Origin: Butyrivibrio sp. UBA3740
Lineage (GTDB): Bacteria > Bacillota > Clostridia > Lachnospirales > Lachnospiraceae
Direction: 5' to 3'
Assembly: GCA_002372465.1 (NCBI GenBank)
Contig: DFGW01000126.1
Location: 6,284 to 12,793, forward strand
DNA: 6,510 nucleotides
Shown piece by piece: positions 1 through 6,216 of the stretch; the first letter of the stretch is position 1, and each line of letters starts with the position of its first letter. The position numbers and the translations under genes are program-made. A model generated the notes under the pieces. The model saw only the letters and a list, made by a program, of their open reading frames with translations. It had not been told where the DNA came from and made no database searches.

Positions 1-81
1 AAGCATTTCTGCTGCAGCCTGTTTCAACACCTCTTCCGGAAGCACTGCCGGACCAGCTGAAAAATTATAAACTCGTGACAA
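1..81 (-). CDS. serC: Phosphoserine aminotransferase, N-terminal 27 residues (cut by window edge)
   Basis: SerC is the PLP-dependent cytosolic enzyme that converts 3-phosphohydroxypyruvate plus glutamate to 3-phosphoserine and 2-oxoglutarate, the second step of serine synthesis; it can also act in pyridoxal phosphate synthesis. Translating the minus strand from a TTG at 81-79 gives a protein beginning (M)[18 protein letters not shown] and continuing KQAAAEML to the edge. The [15 protein letters not shown] opening is the hallmark N-terminus of the SerC family. No in-frame ATG lies just upstream, and an excellent Shine-Dalgarno sequence sits 7 nt from the TTG, so a TTG start is well supported. 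The gene has its own promoter (156-183) behind the terminator of the upstream surface-protein gene, so it is probably the first gene of a new transcript. Serine-pathway genes such as serA often follow serC in this group, but that lies outside the window. Confidence 0.93.
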   Translation of the reverse strand, partial: MSRVYNFSAGPAVLPEEVLKQAAAEML

Positions 82-88
82 TTTAAAT

Positions 89-96
89 CTCCTCCT
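89..96 (-). promoter_or_regulatory. Ribosome binding site of serC
   Basis: The minus strand reads AGGAGGAG here, an almost full complement of the 16S rRNA 3' end, with a 7-nt spacer before the TTG at 81. This site decides the start codon: it rules out a later start and compensates for the weak TTG initiator. Confidence 0.88.
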
Positions 97-117
97 AAAC
101 AAAAATATTTTACCGTA

Positions 118-142
118 CGCAAATTTTATTTTTGCGATTTGC
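118..142 (-). promoter_or_regulatory. Inverted repeats in the serC leader (possible hairpin or operator)
   Basis: The predicted serC leader (about 68 nt) contains two alternative 6-bp helices. CGCAAA/TTTGCG pairs the blocks at 131-136 and 118-123 around a 7-nt loop. GCAAAT/ATTTGC pairs 137-142 with 119-124 around a 12-nt loop. Both use the same downstream arm, so they exclude each other. The helices are short and no regulator is recognised. A structural accident in AT-rich DNA is quite possible. Confidence 0.25.
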
Positions 143-155
143 AACTATAAAAATT

Positions 156-183
156 ATTGTATACTCAAAATAATTTTTGTCAA
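156..183 (-). promoter_or_regulatory. SigA-type promoter of serC
   Basis: On the minus strand a perfect -35 box TTGACA (183-178) is followed after 16 bp by TACAAT (161-156), five of six bases of the -10 consensus. Transcription would start near 149, giving a leader of roughly 68 nt. The -35 box lies only about 40 bp past the end of the upstream terminator, as expected for an independent unit. A perfect 8-bp palindrome AACGCGTT (185-192) abuts the -35 box and could be a regulator site, though nothing identifies a binding protein. Confidence 0.8.
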
Positions 184-224
184 GAACGCGTTAAATTATC
201 ACTTGTTATTTTATTTTTTGAATC

Positions 225-263
225 AAAAAAAGAGCCAATTCACTTCAAAGTGAATTGGCTCTT
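225..263 (-). terminator. Intrinsic terminator of the surface-protein gene
   Basis: The arms 230-244 and 249-263 form a perfect 15-bp stem with a 4-nt loop (245-248). On the minus strand the stem is followed directly by a run of Ts (complement of A225-A229, with A230-A231 in the stem base). It begins 12 nt after the stop codon of the surface-protein gene. The plus-strand side (264 onward) has no T-run, so it terminates minus-strand transcription only, insulating serC. Confidence 0.93.
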
Positions 264-275
264 ATGACAATATAA

Positions 276-3200
276 TTATTTAACTTTTACAGTCTTACTC
301 CAGGCACCAGATACTGTGTTACCCTGAGAGTCTGTCTTAGTCTGCTTAACTCTTATATAGTAAGTCTTACCGGAAGTAAGTCCTTCAATGTTAGCGCTTG
401 TTTTTGCAACTGTATTTGATACTTTGTTCCTGAATAACAAGCTATTGGAGTACTCGATCACATATTCAGTATCAGCTGCAGTCTTTCCAACAGTATAATT
501 CAATGATAAGGAGCCATCCTGAAGAGTTGCTGATGTGATAACAGGCTTATCTGCTACTACCTTCTCCCAAACTGTATAGACTGTTACAGTCTGATTGTTC
601 TTAGTTGCAAGTCCTGCCACTTCAGTCTCACCTGCAAAGTCTCCAAGAAGTGCGCCGGTCTCATCCATGATCATCTTCTTACTTCTGGAATCCAGAGCAA
701 ATCCGGCAAATACATAGCCCTTTCTATTGAACTGGGCATTCAGTTTTGATGCGATATTATCCTTCACATCATCATCATAACCAAAGGTTCCAAGCTGAAG
801 GCTTCCTGCTTTTTTTGTAGCTGCGATAACGCCTCCGTTGCTGCTGATTTTCAGCTTATAGCTGATTGGTGTGAAGTTTGCAATTGCTACAGCATCAATT
901 TCATTCTCAGTTGAAAGTCCTGTAATAGGTCCATTAGCACCCCTTGTGGTGTAATGTACTCCATATGCAGAAGGTTCTGCCGGAACTAAAGTCCAGCCTG
1001 TAAATGCGTAACCGGTCTTCACAGGATTGTTAAACTTTACAGCCTTTCCGCCTACACCTGTAGCCGGATTCCTGTTTGTCTTTGTGTTAGCTTCCATAGC
1101 AGTTAATGCTGTATAGTCACCACCCGATGAATACTCATTACCTATAGATTCATAATATGAAATATTGTAATCAACGCCCTTCCAGATAGCATAGCACTTT
1201 ACTGTAGTATTCTTCTGAGAAAGACCTGAAAGAACAAATCTGCCATTCTCATCCTCAGTAAGATATGTTCCTCTTCCGTTTGAAAGGGTGTTGAATCCCA
1301 CAAAGTCATAACCAAATCTTCTAAGTGAGTCCACATCCAGATCCATTGTTACATCTTCACCAGAATAAGCAACATTGGTATAAGTGTGGTTTACAGCCTT
1401 CTTATAGTCAGTACCAGTAACTTCATAAGCATTCTTGGCATTTGGCATCAGCACAACAGTGTAAGCCACAGGCTTGAACTTCATTGTAACCTTAAGATCG
1501 CCCTTCCCCCATTTAGAAAGAGTAATATTCTTGGTTCTCTTGTCAGGAACAATAGTCCACTCTGTGCCGGCTCCAGCTGTCAACGCATTAACTTCAAAGC
1601 CGTCAAAATCAAATCCCTTTACTGTAGGGATCACTAGCTTTGTACCCTTAACAGGATCATAAGTTAATGGCATATTTGAAAGATTTGTCACATCTGACAA
1701 ACTAAACTCATCTGAGTTATCACCAAAATCTGCTTCATAAACAATTCTGTAAGTCTTAGAACCCCAGTGAGGGTAAAGAACTACTTTAGCGCCTTCTACA
1801 GAAGCCAGATTCTTATAGTATTTGTTTACATAATACTTAGTGCCCTTGCCATTAGGCTGTGTTGTGAAGTAATCAATACTCTGATTCTCAGAGTTTTCAC
1901 CATTAAGCGCCTTGGCAACATCACCCATATCAACTATTTCCCCGTAGCTGATCACATCATCTGTATAATTCTCTTCAACTGAATCATGCATTACTACTAC
2001 AGAGTACTTAATAGCTTCCCACTGTGCAGCAAGCTTTACTTTACCGTAATTTCCAGCATCCTTAGAAATAGTGTTATTCTCTGAAATAACTACATCTTCA
2101 TTATCTGATAACCAGCCCATGAACTTATAGCCGGTCTTTACAGGAGTCTTAAGAGTTGCGCCTGTATTTGTCTTATAGGATGTAGGTGCTCCTGACTGCT
2201 TTCCGCCCTGAAGATCGTAAGTGATCTTATAAGTATTTGGTGTCCACTGAGCAAACAAAGTAATGCTTTCATTATCTGTTGCACCGGTCATAAGGTTCTT
2301 TACTACAGCAGTAGTTGCATACTTTTTGCCTCTTCCATCTGCCTTGGTGTTCCAGGATGCAAAGGTATAACCATTCCTTGTGAAAAGATTTTTAGACAGA
2401 GTGTAGGATTCATCATACTCAAGGACCACACTATCATCCTGTCCCTCAGCCATCGCAGCGTCAGCAGCGTTCTTATCAAGATTTAATGTATAAGAGTTCT
2501 TCTCCCACTTTGCAAAAAGATTCAGAGTCTGTTCTGCAAAAGTACCAAGTTCAACCCTTGTAATAGCATCGCCTTCAAAATCTTTGTTATCATACCAGCC
2601 TTTAAATGTGTAGCCTGTCTTTGTAATTGTGGCTGCAGTAGGCAGGTCAAAAGCATTACCTGTTACAGTATATGTAGTAGAAACTTTAATTCCCCTATTT
2701 AATGCCCCACCATTGTTATTGTATTTGATGGTGTACTTTGTAGGTACCCACTGAGCTGTAATGGCAACTACTTCGCCATTTTTTGCAATTCCTTTAAGCT
2801 CTGCATTAGCACCATAGGTCTTACCATTAGAAGCTTTCCATCCTGTCAGAGTATAACCTGGTCTCACAAATTCTGTACCAGTCAATAACACAGAGTCATC
2901 ACCATTCATGTATTGAATAAAACCATCTGCACTGGTAAAACTTGTTTCATCAAAATTGCTTATCTTTCTAAGTTCTTTAGAACTGAACCTTCCTGTTAAT
3001 CCACCTTCGAGAGAACTTGTTCCTTTCTCAAGGTATCCGTCATCACCACCATTAGCATTAAAGAAAACCAGAAAAGCATTGTAGGAAGCAGGTGTTGCGC
3101 CGGAAATATCATAATTGCACTCCTGATAGCCGTTATATCTTACTGCATGACGCCATGCAAGAGATCCGGTTGGAGCTACAAATTTAACCTTAGAACCATT

Positions 3201-4454
3201 GGCATTTGAAACTACATATTCATATTCTCTTTCACCAATATATTCATCACCAAAATCTTCAACTTTTTCATCACCATATAATCCCAATCCCATATACCTT
3301 ACAGATGATGGGAAAGTGATTTTTTTAAGGTTCTTCATCCAAATGAATGCAGCCACATCAACTTGAACCACTCCATCAGGAATAACCACTTCTTCCAGTG
3401 CTGTACGACAAAATGCCTGATCTCCAATTCTCTTTAAAGTACTGGGAAATTCAATTTTTCTAATATTGGTATAGAGAAATGCCCAATCATCGATTTCTTC
3501 CAGCTGAGATCCTTCTTCAAATTCTATCGAAGAAATTCCACCTTCGCCGGAAAAATCATATGCAGAGAACGCACTTGCGCCAATTCTCTTTACAGTTTTA
3601 GGAATAACCAGATGGAATCCCGGTGCAAAAGTGGCATCCTGAAAAAGATTATTGGGAATTTCTTCAATTCCTTCAGGAAAAACCACCTCAGAAATATTAC
3701 AACCAAGATAGGTCTGAGATACACCTCCATGTATCGATTCCAAAACAACTTTAGAGAGGTTTTTACAATTTTTAAATGCACCTCCATAAGTCATCTCAAT
3801 ATTCTTTGGAATCGTAATCTCTGTGATGTTCGTATCCGTGAATGCATATATTCCAATTTTGGTTATTCTTTCATCTAATTCTATTTCTGTTATCTCTGAT
3901 GCATAATCATGCCACTCAGGCATAGGTGCACCTAACACCCAGAAATCAGGAATAACTGTCCTGTTTTTAATTGTCTCATCATCAGAAACAGTAATTGTAA
4001 GCTTTCCATCTACAAGCTCCCAAGTCATCCCATTATCCAGGGTTCCGGATTTTACGCTATTTGCAAGAAGAGTCTTATCCTGGTCTTCGGACATAAGCTT
4101 TGAAACGCCAAGAAGTTCTGATAACTCTTCCTCTTCAGAAAGCTCATCCTGATCAAGGGCCTCGGCATCCTCATCCACAATTTCTTCTAAAGCAGCATCT
4201 TCCTCATCCTGGTCCTTGTTATCAGATTCGTTGATGTCGTCATTATCTTCAACAGAGATATCTGAACGATCGCTTTTCTCTAGTTCACTTTCGTTATCTT
4301 CTTCGTCCTGTTCATCCGGATCCTGTTCTTCATCTTCAGAGCCCAGAAGAATTATCTCCTCTTCCTGAGCAGCAAATATAGTCATGGCTGGTGTCATGGC
4401 CAGGGCTGCTGCAAGAATCACACCAAGTACTCTGTTACACACTCTTCTCATCAT
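276..4454 (-). CDS. Large secreted surface protein: acidic linker, BspA-like leucine-rich repeats, InlB B-repeat/Flg_new-like modules, FnIII
   Basis: This 1392-residue exported protein has a probable adhesive or surface-binding role; its ligand is unknown. Residues 1-29 are a signal peptide (MRR, then a hydrophobic core; cleavage near A28/A29). Residues 31-110 are extremely acidic: 43 of 80 are Asp or Glu, only 3 are Lys or Arg. Residues 135-185 resemble the beta module (GxxWxLxDGxLTI) that precedes BspA-type leucine-rich repeats. The LRR_5-type repeats span about 188-394, with a period near 22 residues and IGxxAF-like cores at 200-205, 291-296 and 343-348. The segment to 460 resembles a capping LRR (GSLAWRHAVRYNGY). 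Nine degenerate repeats of the InlB B-repeat/Flg_new kind fill 461-1298. Residues 1302-1392 look like a fibronectin type III domain (GKTYYIRVK at 1362-1370, W1385). There is no LPXTG signal, C-terminal membrane segment or choline/SLH module, so the mode of wall attachment is unclear. The first ATG is preferred because GAGGAA lies 7 nt upstream; a second ATG follows directly. The frame is intact. The gene has its own promoter and terminator. Confidence 0.9.
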   Translation of the reverse strand: MMRRVCNRVLGVILAAALAMTPAMTIFAAQEEEIILLGSEDEEQDPDEQDEEDNESELEKSDRSDISVEDNDDINESDNKDQDEEDAALEEIVDEDAEALDQDELSEEEELSELLGVSKLMSEDQDKTLLANSVKSGTLDNGMTWELVDGKLTITVSDDETIKNRTVIPDFWVLGAPMPEWHDYASEITEIELDERITKIGIYAFTDTNITEITIPKNIEMTYGGAFKNCKNLSKVVLESIHGGVSQTYLGCNISEVVFPEGIEEIPNNLFQDATFAPGFHLVIPKTVKRIGASAFSAYDFSGEGGISSIEFEEGSQLEEIDDWAFLYTNIRKIEFPSTLKRIGDQAFCRTALEEVVIPDGVVQVDVAAFIWMKNLKKITFPSSVRYMGLGLYGDEKVEDFGDEYIGEREYEYVVSNANGSKVKFVAPTGSLAWRHAVRYNGYQECNYDISGATPASYNAFLVFFNANGGDDGYLEKGTSSLEGGLTGRFSSKELRKISNFDETSFTSADGFIQYMNGDDSVLLTGTEFVRPGYTLTGWKASNGKTYGANAELKGIAKNGEVVAITAQWVPTKYTIKYNNNGGALNRGIKVSTTYTVTGNAFDLPTAATITKTGYTFKGWYDNKDFEGDAITRVELGTFAEQTLNLFAKWEKNSYTLNLDKNAADAAMAEGQDDSVVLEYDESYTLSKNLFTRNGYTFASWNTKADGRGKKYATTAVVKNLMTGATDNESITLFAQWTPNTYKITYDLQGGKQSGAPTSYKTNTGATLKTPVKTGYKFMGWLSDNEDVVISENNTISKDAGNYGKVKLAAQWEAIKYSVVVMHDSVEENYTDDVISYGEIVDMGDVAKALNGENSENQSIDYFTTQPNGKGTKYYVNKYYKNLASVEGAKVVLYPHWGSKTYRIVYEADFGDNSDEFSLSDVTNLSNMPLTYDPVKGTKLVIPTVKGFDFDGFEVNALTAGAGTEWTIVPDKRTKNITLSKWGKGDLKVTMKFKPVAYTVVLMPNAKNAYEVTGTDYKKAVNHTYTNVAYSGEDVTMDLDVDSLRRFGYDFVGFNTLSNGRGTYLTEDENGRFVLSGLSQKNTTVKCYAIWKGVDYNISYYESIGNEYSSGGDYTALTAMEANTKTNRNPATGVGGKAVKFNNPVKTGYAFTGWTLVPAEPSAYGVHYTTRGANGPITGLSTENEIDAVAIANFTPISYKLKISSNGGVIAATKKAGSLQLGTFGYDDDVKDNIASKLNAQFNRKGYVFAGFALDSRSKKMIMDETGALLGDFAGETEVAGLATKNNQTVTVYTVWEKVVADKPVITSATLQDGSLSLNYTVGKTAADTEYVIEYSNSLLFRNKVSNTVAKTSANIEGLTSGKTYYIRVKQTKTDSQGNTVSGAWSKTVKVK
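561..3074 (-). repeat. Nine tandem InlB B-repeat/Flg_new-like modules (residues 461-1298)
   Basis: Protein-level repeats of about 75-110 residues begin near residues 461, 572, 653, 740, 815, 900, 997, 1094 and 1197. Each starts with a strand like YTIxYxxNGG and most end in AQW or AKW. The mid-unit GYxFxGW signature is clear at 533-539, 614-620, 775-781 and 1148-1154, altered to GYTFASW at 695-701, to GF-ending forms at 947-953, 1048-1054 and 1246-1252, and lost in unit 5. The modules are known from Listeria internalins and many Firmicutes and Bacteroidetes surface proteins, as small ubiquitin-like beta folds that act as stalks or binding units. The units differ strongly at the DNA level, so this is an old duplication, not a recent expansion. 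Confidence 0.85.
3273..3893 (-). repeat. BspA-type leucine-rich repeat domain (LRR_5, residues 188-394)
   Basis: About eight to nine repeats follow the pattern IxxIxIPxxVxxIGxxAFxxxxxL. The AF-type positions fall at F205, F227, F271, F296, F326, F348 and F370, spaced mostly 22 residues apart. One degenerate unit lies between F227 and F271 (Y249). Longer spacing at 271-326 reflects a Gly/Ser-rich insertion. LRR_5 domains are typical of adhesins binding host or matrix proteins in Treponema, Bacteroidetes and gut or rumen Firmicutes; the ligand cannot be read from sequence. Confidence 0.85.
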
Positions 4455-4461
4455 TTAAACA

Positions 4462-4467
4462 TTCCTC
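4462..4467 (-). promoter_or_regulatory. Ribosome binding site of the surface-protein gene
   Basis: The minus strand reads GAGGAA 7 nt upstream of the first ATG (4454-4452), and 10 nt upstream of the adjacent second ATG (4451-4449). The spacing favours the first, but either start would leave the signal peptide intact. Confidence 0.75.
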
Positions 4468-4508
4468 ACAAGATATATTCTTAATGTAGTATCTGTTTTC
4501 CAACAGCT

Positions 4509-4557
4509 ATACTAGCACCTTTGCAAGAATGTCGTAACGGTTTTTTGAACTTTTTTT
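4509..4557 (-). promoter_or_regulatory. Predicted promoter of the surface-protein gene with extended -10 and upstream A-tracts
   Basis: The minus strand carries TGCTAGTAT (4517-4509), an extended -10 of the TGn-TAnnnT form. TTACGA (4537-4532) is a weak -35, 17 bp upstream. Transcription would start near 4502, with a leader of about 48 nt. Two A-tracts (7 As at 4557-4551 and 6 As at 4546-4541) lie one helical turn apart directly above the -35, at the places expected for the distal and proximal halves of an UP element. The -35 is poor, so confidence is moderate. Confidence 0.5.
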
Positions 4558-4584
4558 CGCGATTTTGAAACTCAAATTCAGAAA

Positions 4585-4629
4585 TCAAAAAGGCACGATG
4601 CAAGACTTTTTCAAATCCCACTCCGTGCC
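4585..4629 (-). terminator. Intrinsic terminator of the ilvB-ldt transcript
   Basis: A 38-nt imperfect hairpin (4629-4592) has a GC-rich base, GGCACG/CGTGCC, a long upper stem with several G-U pairs and one mismatch, and a GAAA tetraloop. Five Ts follow on the minus strand (complement of 4587-4591), then further AT-rich sequence. The G-U pairs would be A-C mismatches in a plus-strand RNA, so the hairpin is built for minus-strand transcripts. It lies about 45 nt after the transpeptidase stop codon and about 55 bp before the -35 box of the next gene. Confidence 0.85.
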
Positions 4630-4674
4630 ATTATTATTGACTAATATTCTTAATTCCCAAGAGAGTTCTTTTCA

Positions 4675-6201
4675 CTAGTAATACAGTATCACAGGCGTAC
4701 CAACATCCACTACTTCCCAGAGCTTTTCCACTGTTTCCAGCGGACAATTTATGCACCCATGAGACCCGTCGGATTTGTATATTTCTTCTCCAAATTTATT
4801 GCGCCAAAGAGCATCGTGAATGCCTACTCCCTTGTTAACACCGAGCCAGTAATTCACGTATGACACATAATCCACCCCCACCAGATTGGTGTGATAGCGC
4901 TTATTGTAAACAGGATAAATTCCTGTGGGCGTTCCACGGCCTCTGTTAATATTCCCTGTTACAATTGGCATCTGCATGGAAAGATCACCGTCCACATAGT
5001 AATAGAGCATCTGATCTCCCATGTTTATTTCGATATAGGTTTTGCCAAGCTCTGCTACCGCATCATGGATAACAGCACTCTTGGAAAGTTGAAATTCACG
5101 CTGCCTCGGCTGTACAACCCCTGACATCATTTCATTTTTCAGAAAGTCAAATTCTGAAGCAATATCAAATACAGATCCATCACCTCTGCGATTATCGTTG
5201 ATGATAACTGTAGAGCTTTGCCCTTCGCGATATTGTTCCATCATCCATGCAGTGTTGTGAGTATCGGCAATATTCTTAAGGAAAGCATACATTTTGCTCT
5301 CGCTGATTATCGGGCTCCCGTTTTCGTCTGTGACTATTCCCTCGATCACCTTAATCTTATCTTCTTCGGGAAGCGCACTTGTTTCCACTCCATCGATGAT
5401 AAATTTTCCAAGACCGGGATTTACTTTTGAAGCTTTTTCCTCGAGGGCATCTGCGTAATCTTTCTTTGTCAGGATAAAGTTACTTGCCTTGCTCTTATCA
5501 AGAGCAACAACTTCATTGTCAACCATATAGGAGACATTGCAGCTTTGAATGTCATCTATTTTGGCAAAAAGCTCAACCTTCTCCTCATCCGAGCCTCTTA
5601 GGTCCACATCCTTGTAGCAGTCTTCATGTTCAGGTGTTGATAAATCCACAACATCCTCTCTTTGAAGCATAGCTTCATAAACCGTATCCGTAACCTTATC
5701 GGCTACCGGAACAGTCAGGAAAGCATTCTCAAGGCTGTAGCCATCGGAAGTCTTCTCAATAGTGCACTCATAGTCATCAGGATTAACAAATATCTCCCAG
5801 TCGGAAATAACTTCAGAGAGTTTATCCTTATTAAGTGTTACGGTAGGTTCATAGGTGAAAGCCAGATTCTTAAAGACATTTACTCCCCAGTAAAATGGGT
5901 TTCTCTCATTGAAAACGCCACTTAGCGAATCAGAATAATCGATGGTCATATCCGTTTGGGTGGCGCTGACAAAAAGTCTGGCGCCACTATTATCCAGAAC
6001 AGCAACACCATCGTAATTGCTGTTCCGGATCAGTTCCTCATTGACCTCTTCAACAGATTTACCGGTACAGTAAATTCCATTGATCCAGGTAAAACACGGG
6101 AATCCACCCATGTAATAGATGCCCAAAAGCCCATAAATAACAGCTGAAAGTACAACTATTACTACAAAGCCTATAAGGCTACCTCGAAATACTTTTTTCA
6201 T
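4675..6201 (-). CDS. Membrane-anchored L,D-transpeptidase (YkuD catalytic domain, Ldt-fm-like)
   Basis: This 508-residue protein likely forms 3-3 cross-links in peptidoglycan by joining the third residue of one stem tetrapeptide to the neighbouring stem, outside the membrane. Residues 8-31 form one N-terminal membrane helix. The next part (FTWINGIYCTGKSVEEV, 37-53, and on to about residue 380) resembles the extracellular PG_binding_4-type region found before YkuD domains in Firmicutes. The YkuD domain covers about 388-508 and ends at the C-terminus. It holds the HD pair (H462, D463) and SHGCIN (S480, H481, catalytic C483). The 21-residue distance from H462 to C483 equals that between His421 and Cys442 of Enterococcus faecium Ldt-fm, an established beta-lactam-tolerant transpeptidase that carbapenems inhibit. 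C486 makes the active site a CxxC, which is unusual. The ATG at 6201 is preceded by GAGGGG. The gene begins 15 nt after ilvB and probably shares its transcript. The exact biological substrate is inferred from the family. Confidence 0.92.
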   Translation of the reverse strand: MKKVFRGSLIGFVVIVVLSAVIYGLLGIYYMGGFPCFTWINGIYCTGKSVEEVNEELIRNSNYDGVAVLDNSGARLFVSATQTDMTIDYSDSLSGVFNERNPFYWGVNVFKNLAFTYEPTVTLNKDKLSEVISDWEIFVNPDDYECTIEKTSDGYSLENAFLTVPVADKVTDTVYEAMLQREDVVDLSTPEHEDCYKDVDLRGSDEEKVELFAKIDDIQSCNVSYMVDNEVVALDKSKASNFILTKKDYADALEEKASKVNPGLGKFIIDGVETSALPEEDKIKVIEGIVTDENGSPIISESKMYAFLKNIADTHNTAWMMEQYREGQSSTVIINDNRRGDGSVFDIASEFDFLKNEMMSGVVQPRQREFQLSKSAVIHDAVAELGKTYIEINMGDQMLYYYVDGDLSMQMPIVTGNINRGRGTPTGIYPVYNKRYHTNLVGVDYVSYVNYWLGVNKGVGIHDALWRNKFGEEIYKSDGSHGCINCPLETVEKLWEVVDVGTPVILYY

Positions 6202-6204
6202 AAT

Positions 6205-6210
6205 CCCCTC
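6205..6210 (-). promoter_or_regulatory. Ribosome binding site of the L,D-transpeptidase gene within the ilvB-ldt junction
   Basis: The minus strand reads GAGGGG between the ilvB stop (6219-6217) and the ATG at 6201; the GAGG core is 5 nt from the ATG. The whole junction is only 15 nt (6216-6202), too short for a terminator or a complete promoter, which supports co-transcription and possible translational coupling. Confidence 0.75.
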
Positions 6211-6216
6211 AAAACA

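Noticed and set aside
82..150. A T-box or serine-responsive riboswitch before serC
   Set aside because: The predicted leader is only about 68 nt and lacks a T-box sequence, specifier loop and antiterminator; there is no terminator between the promoter and the start codon.
230..263. Perfect inverted repeat as an insertion-sequence end or REP element
   Set aside because: It is a single copy in the window, directly follows a stop codon and is followed by a T-run on the transcribed strand, all of which fit an intrinsic terminator.
276..300. LPXTG-type sorting signal at the surface-protein C-terminus
   Set aside because: The last residues complete a FnIII strand and include neither an LPXTG-like motif nor a hydrophobic segment; a terminator follows within 12 nt of the stop codon.
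1386..1982. Three overlapping plus-strand reading frames of 62-83 codons inside the surface-protein gene
   Set aside because: They lie antisense to a long intact gene with recognisable domains, have no convincing ribosome binding site and their products look like random composition.
561..3074. CRISPR array or short tandem DNA repeats
   Set aside because: The repetition is at the protein level with unit lengths of 225-330 nt and strong divergence; there are no short identical direct repeats with spacers.
3590..3878. Small reading frames on both strands within the LRR region (65 and 88 codons)
   Set aside because: They are out-of-frame shadows of the LRR-coding sequence; the real frame continues through without interruption.
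4891..6147. Several plus-strand reading frames opposite the L,D-transpeptidase gene
   Set aside because: The minus-strand gene has a full catalytic motif and signals; the plus-strand frames have no family resemblance and no start signals.
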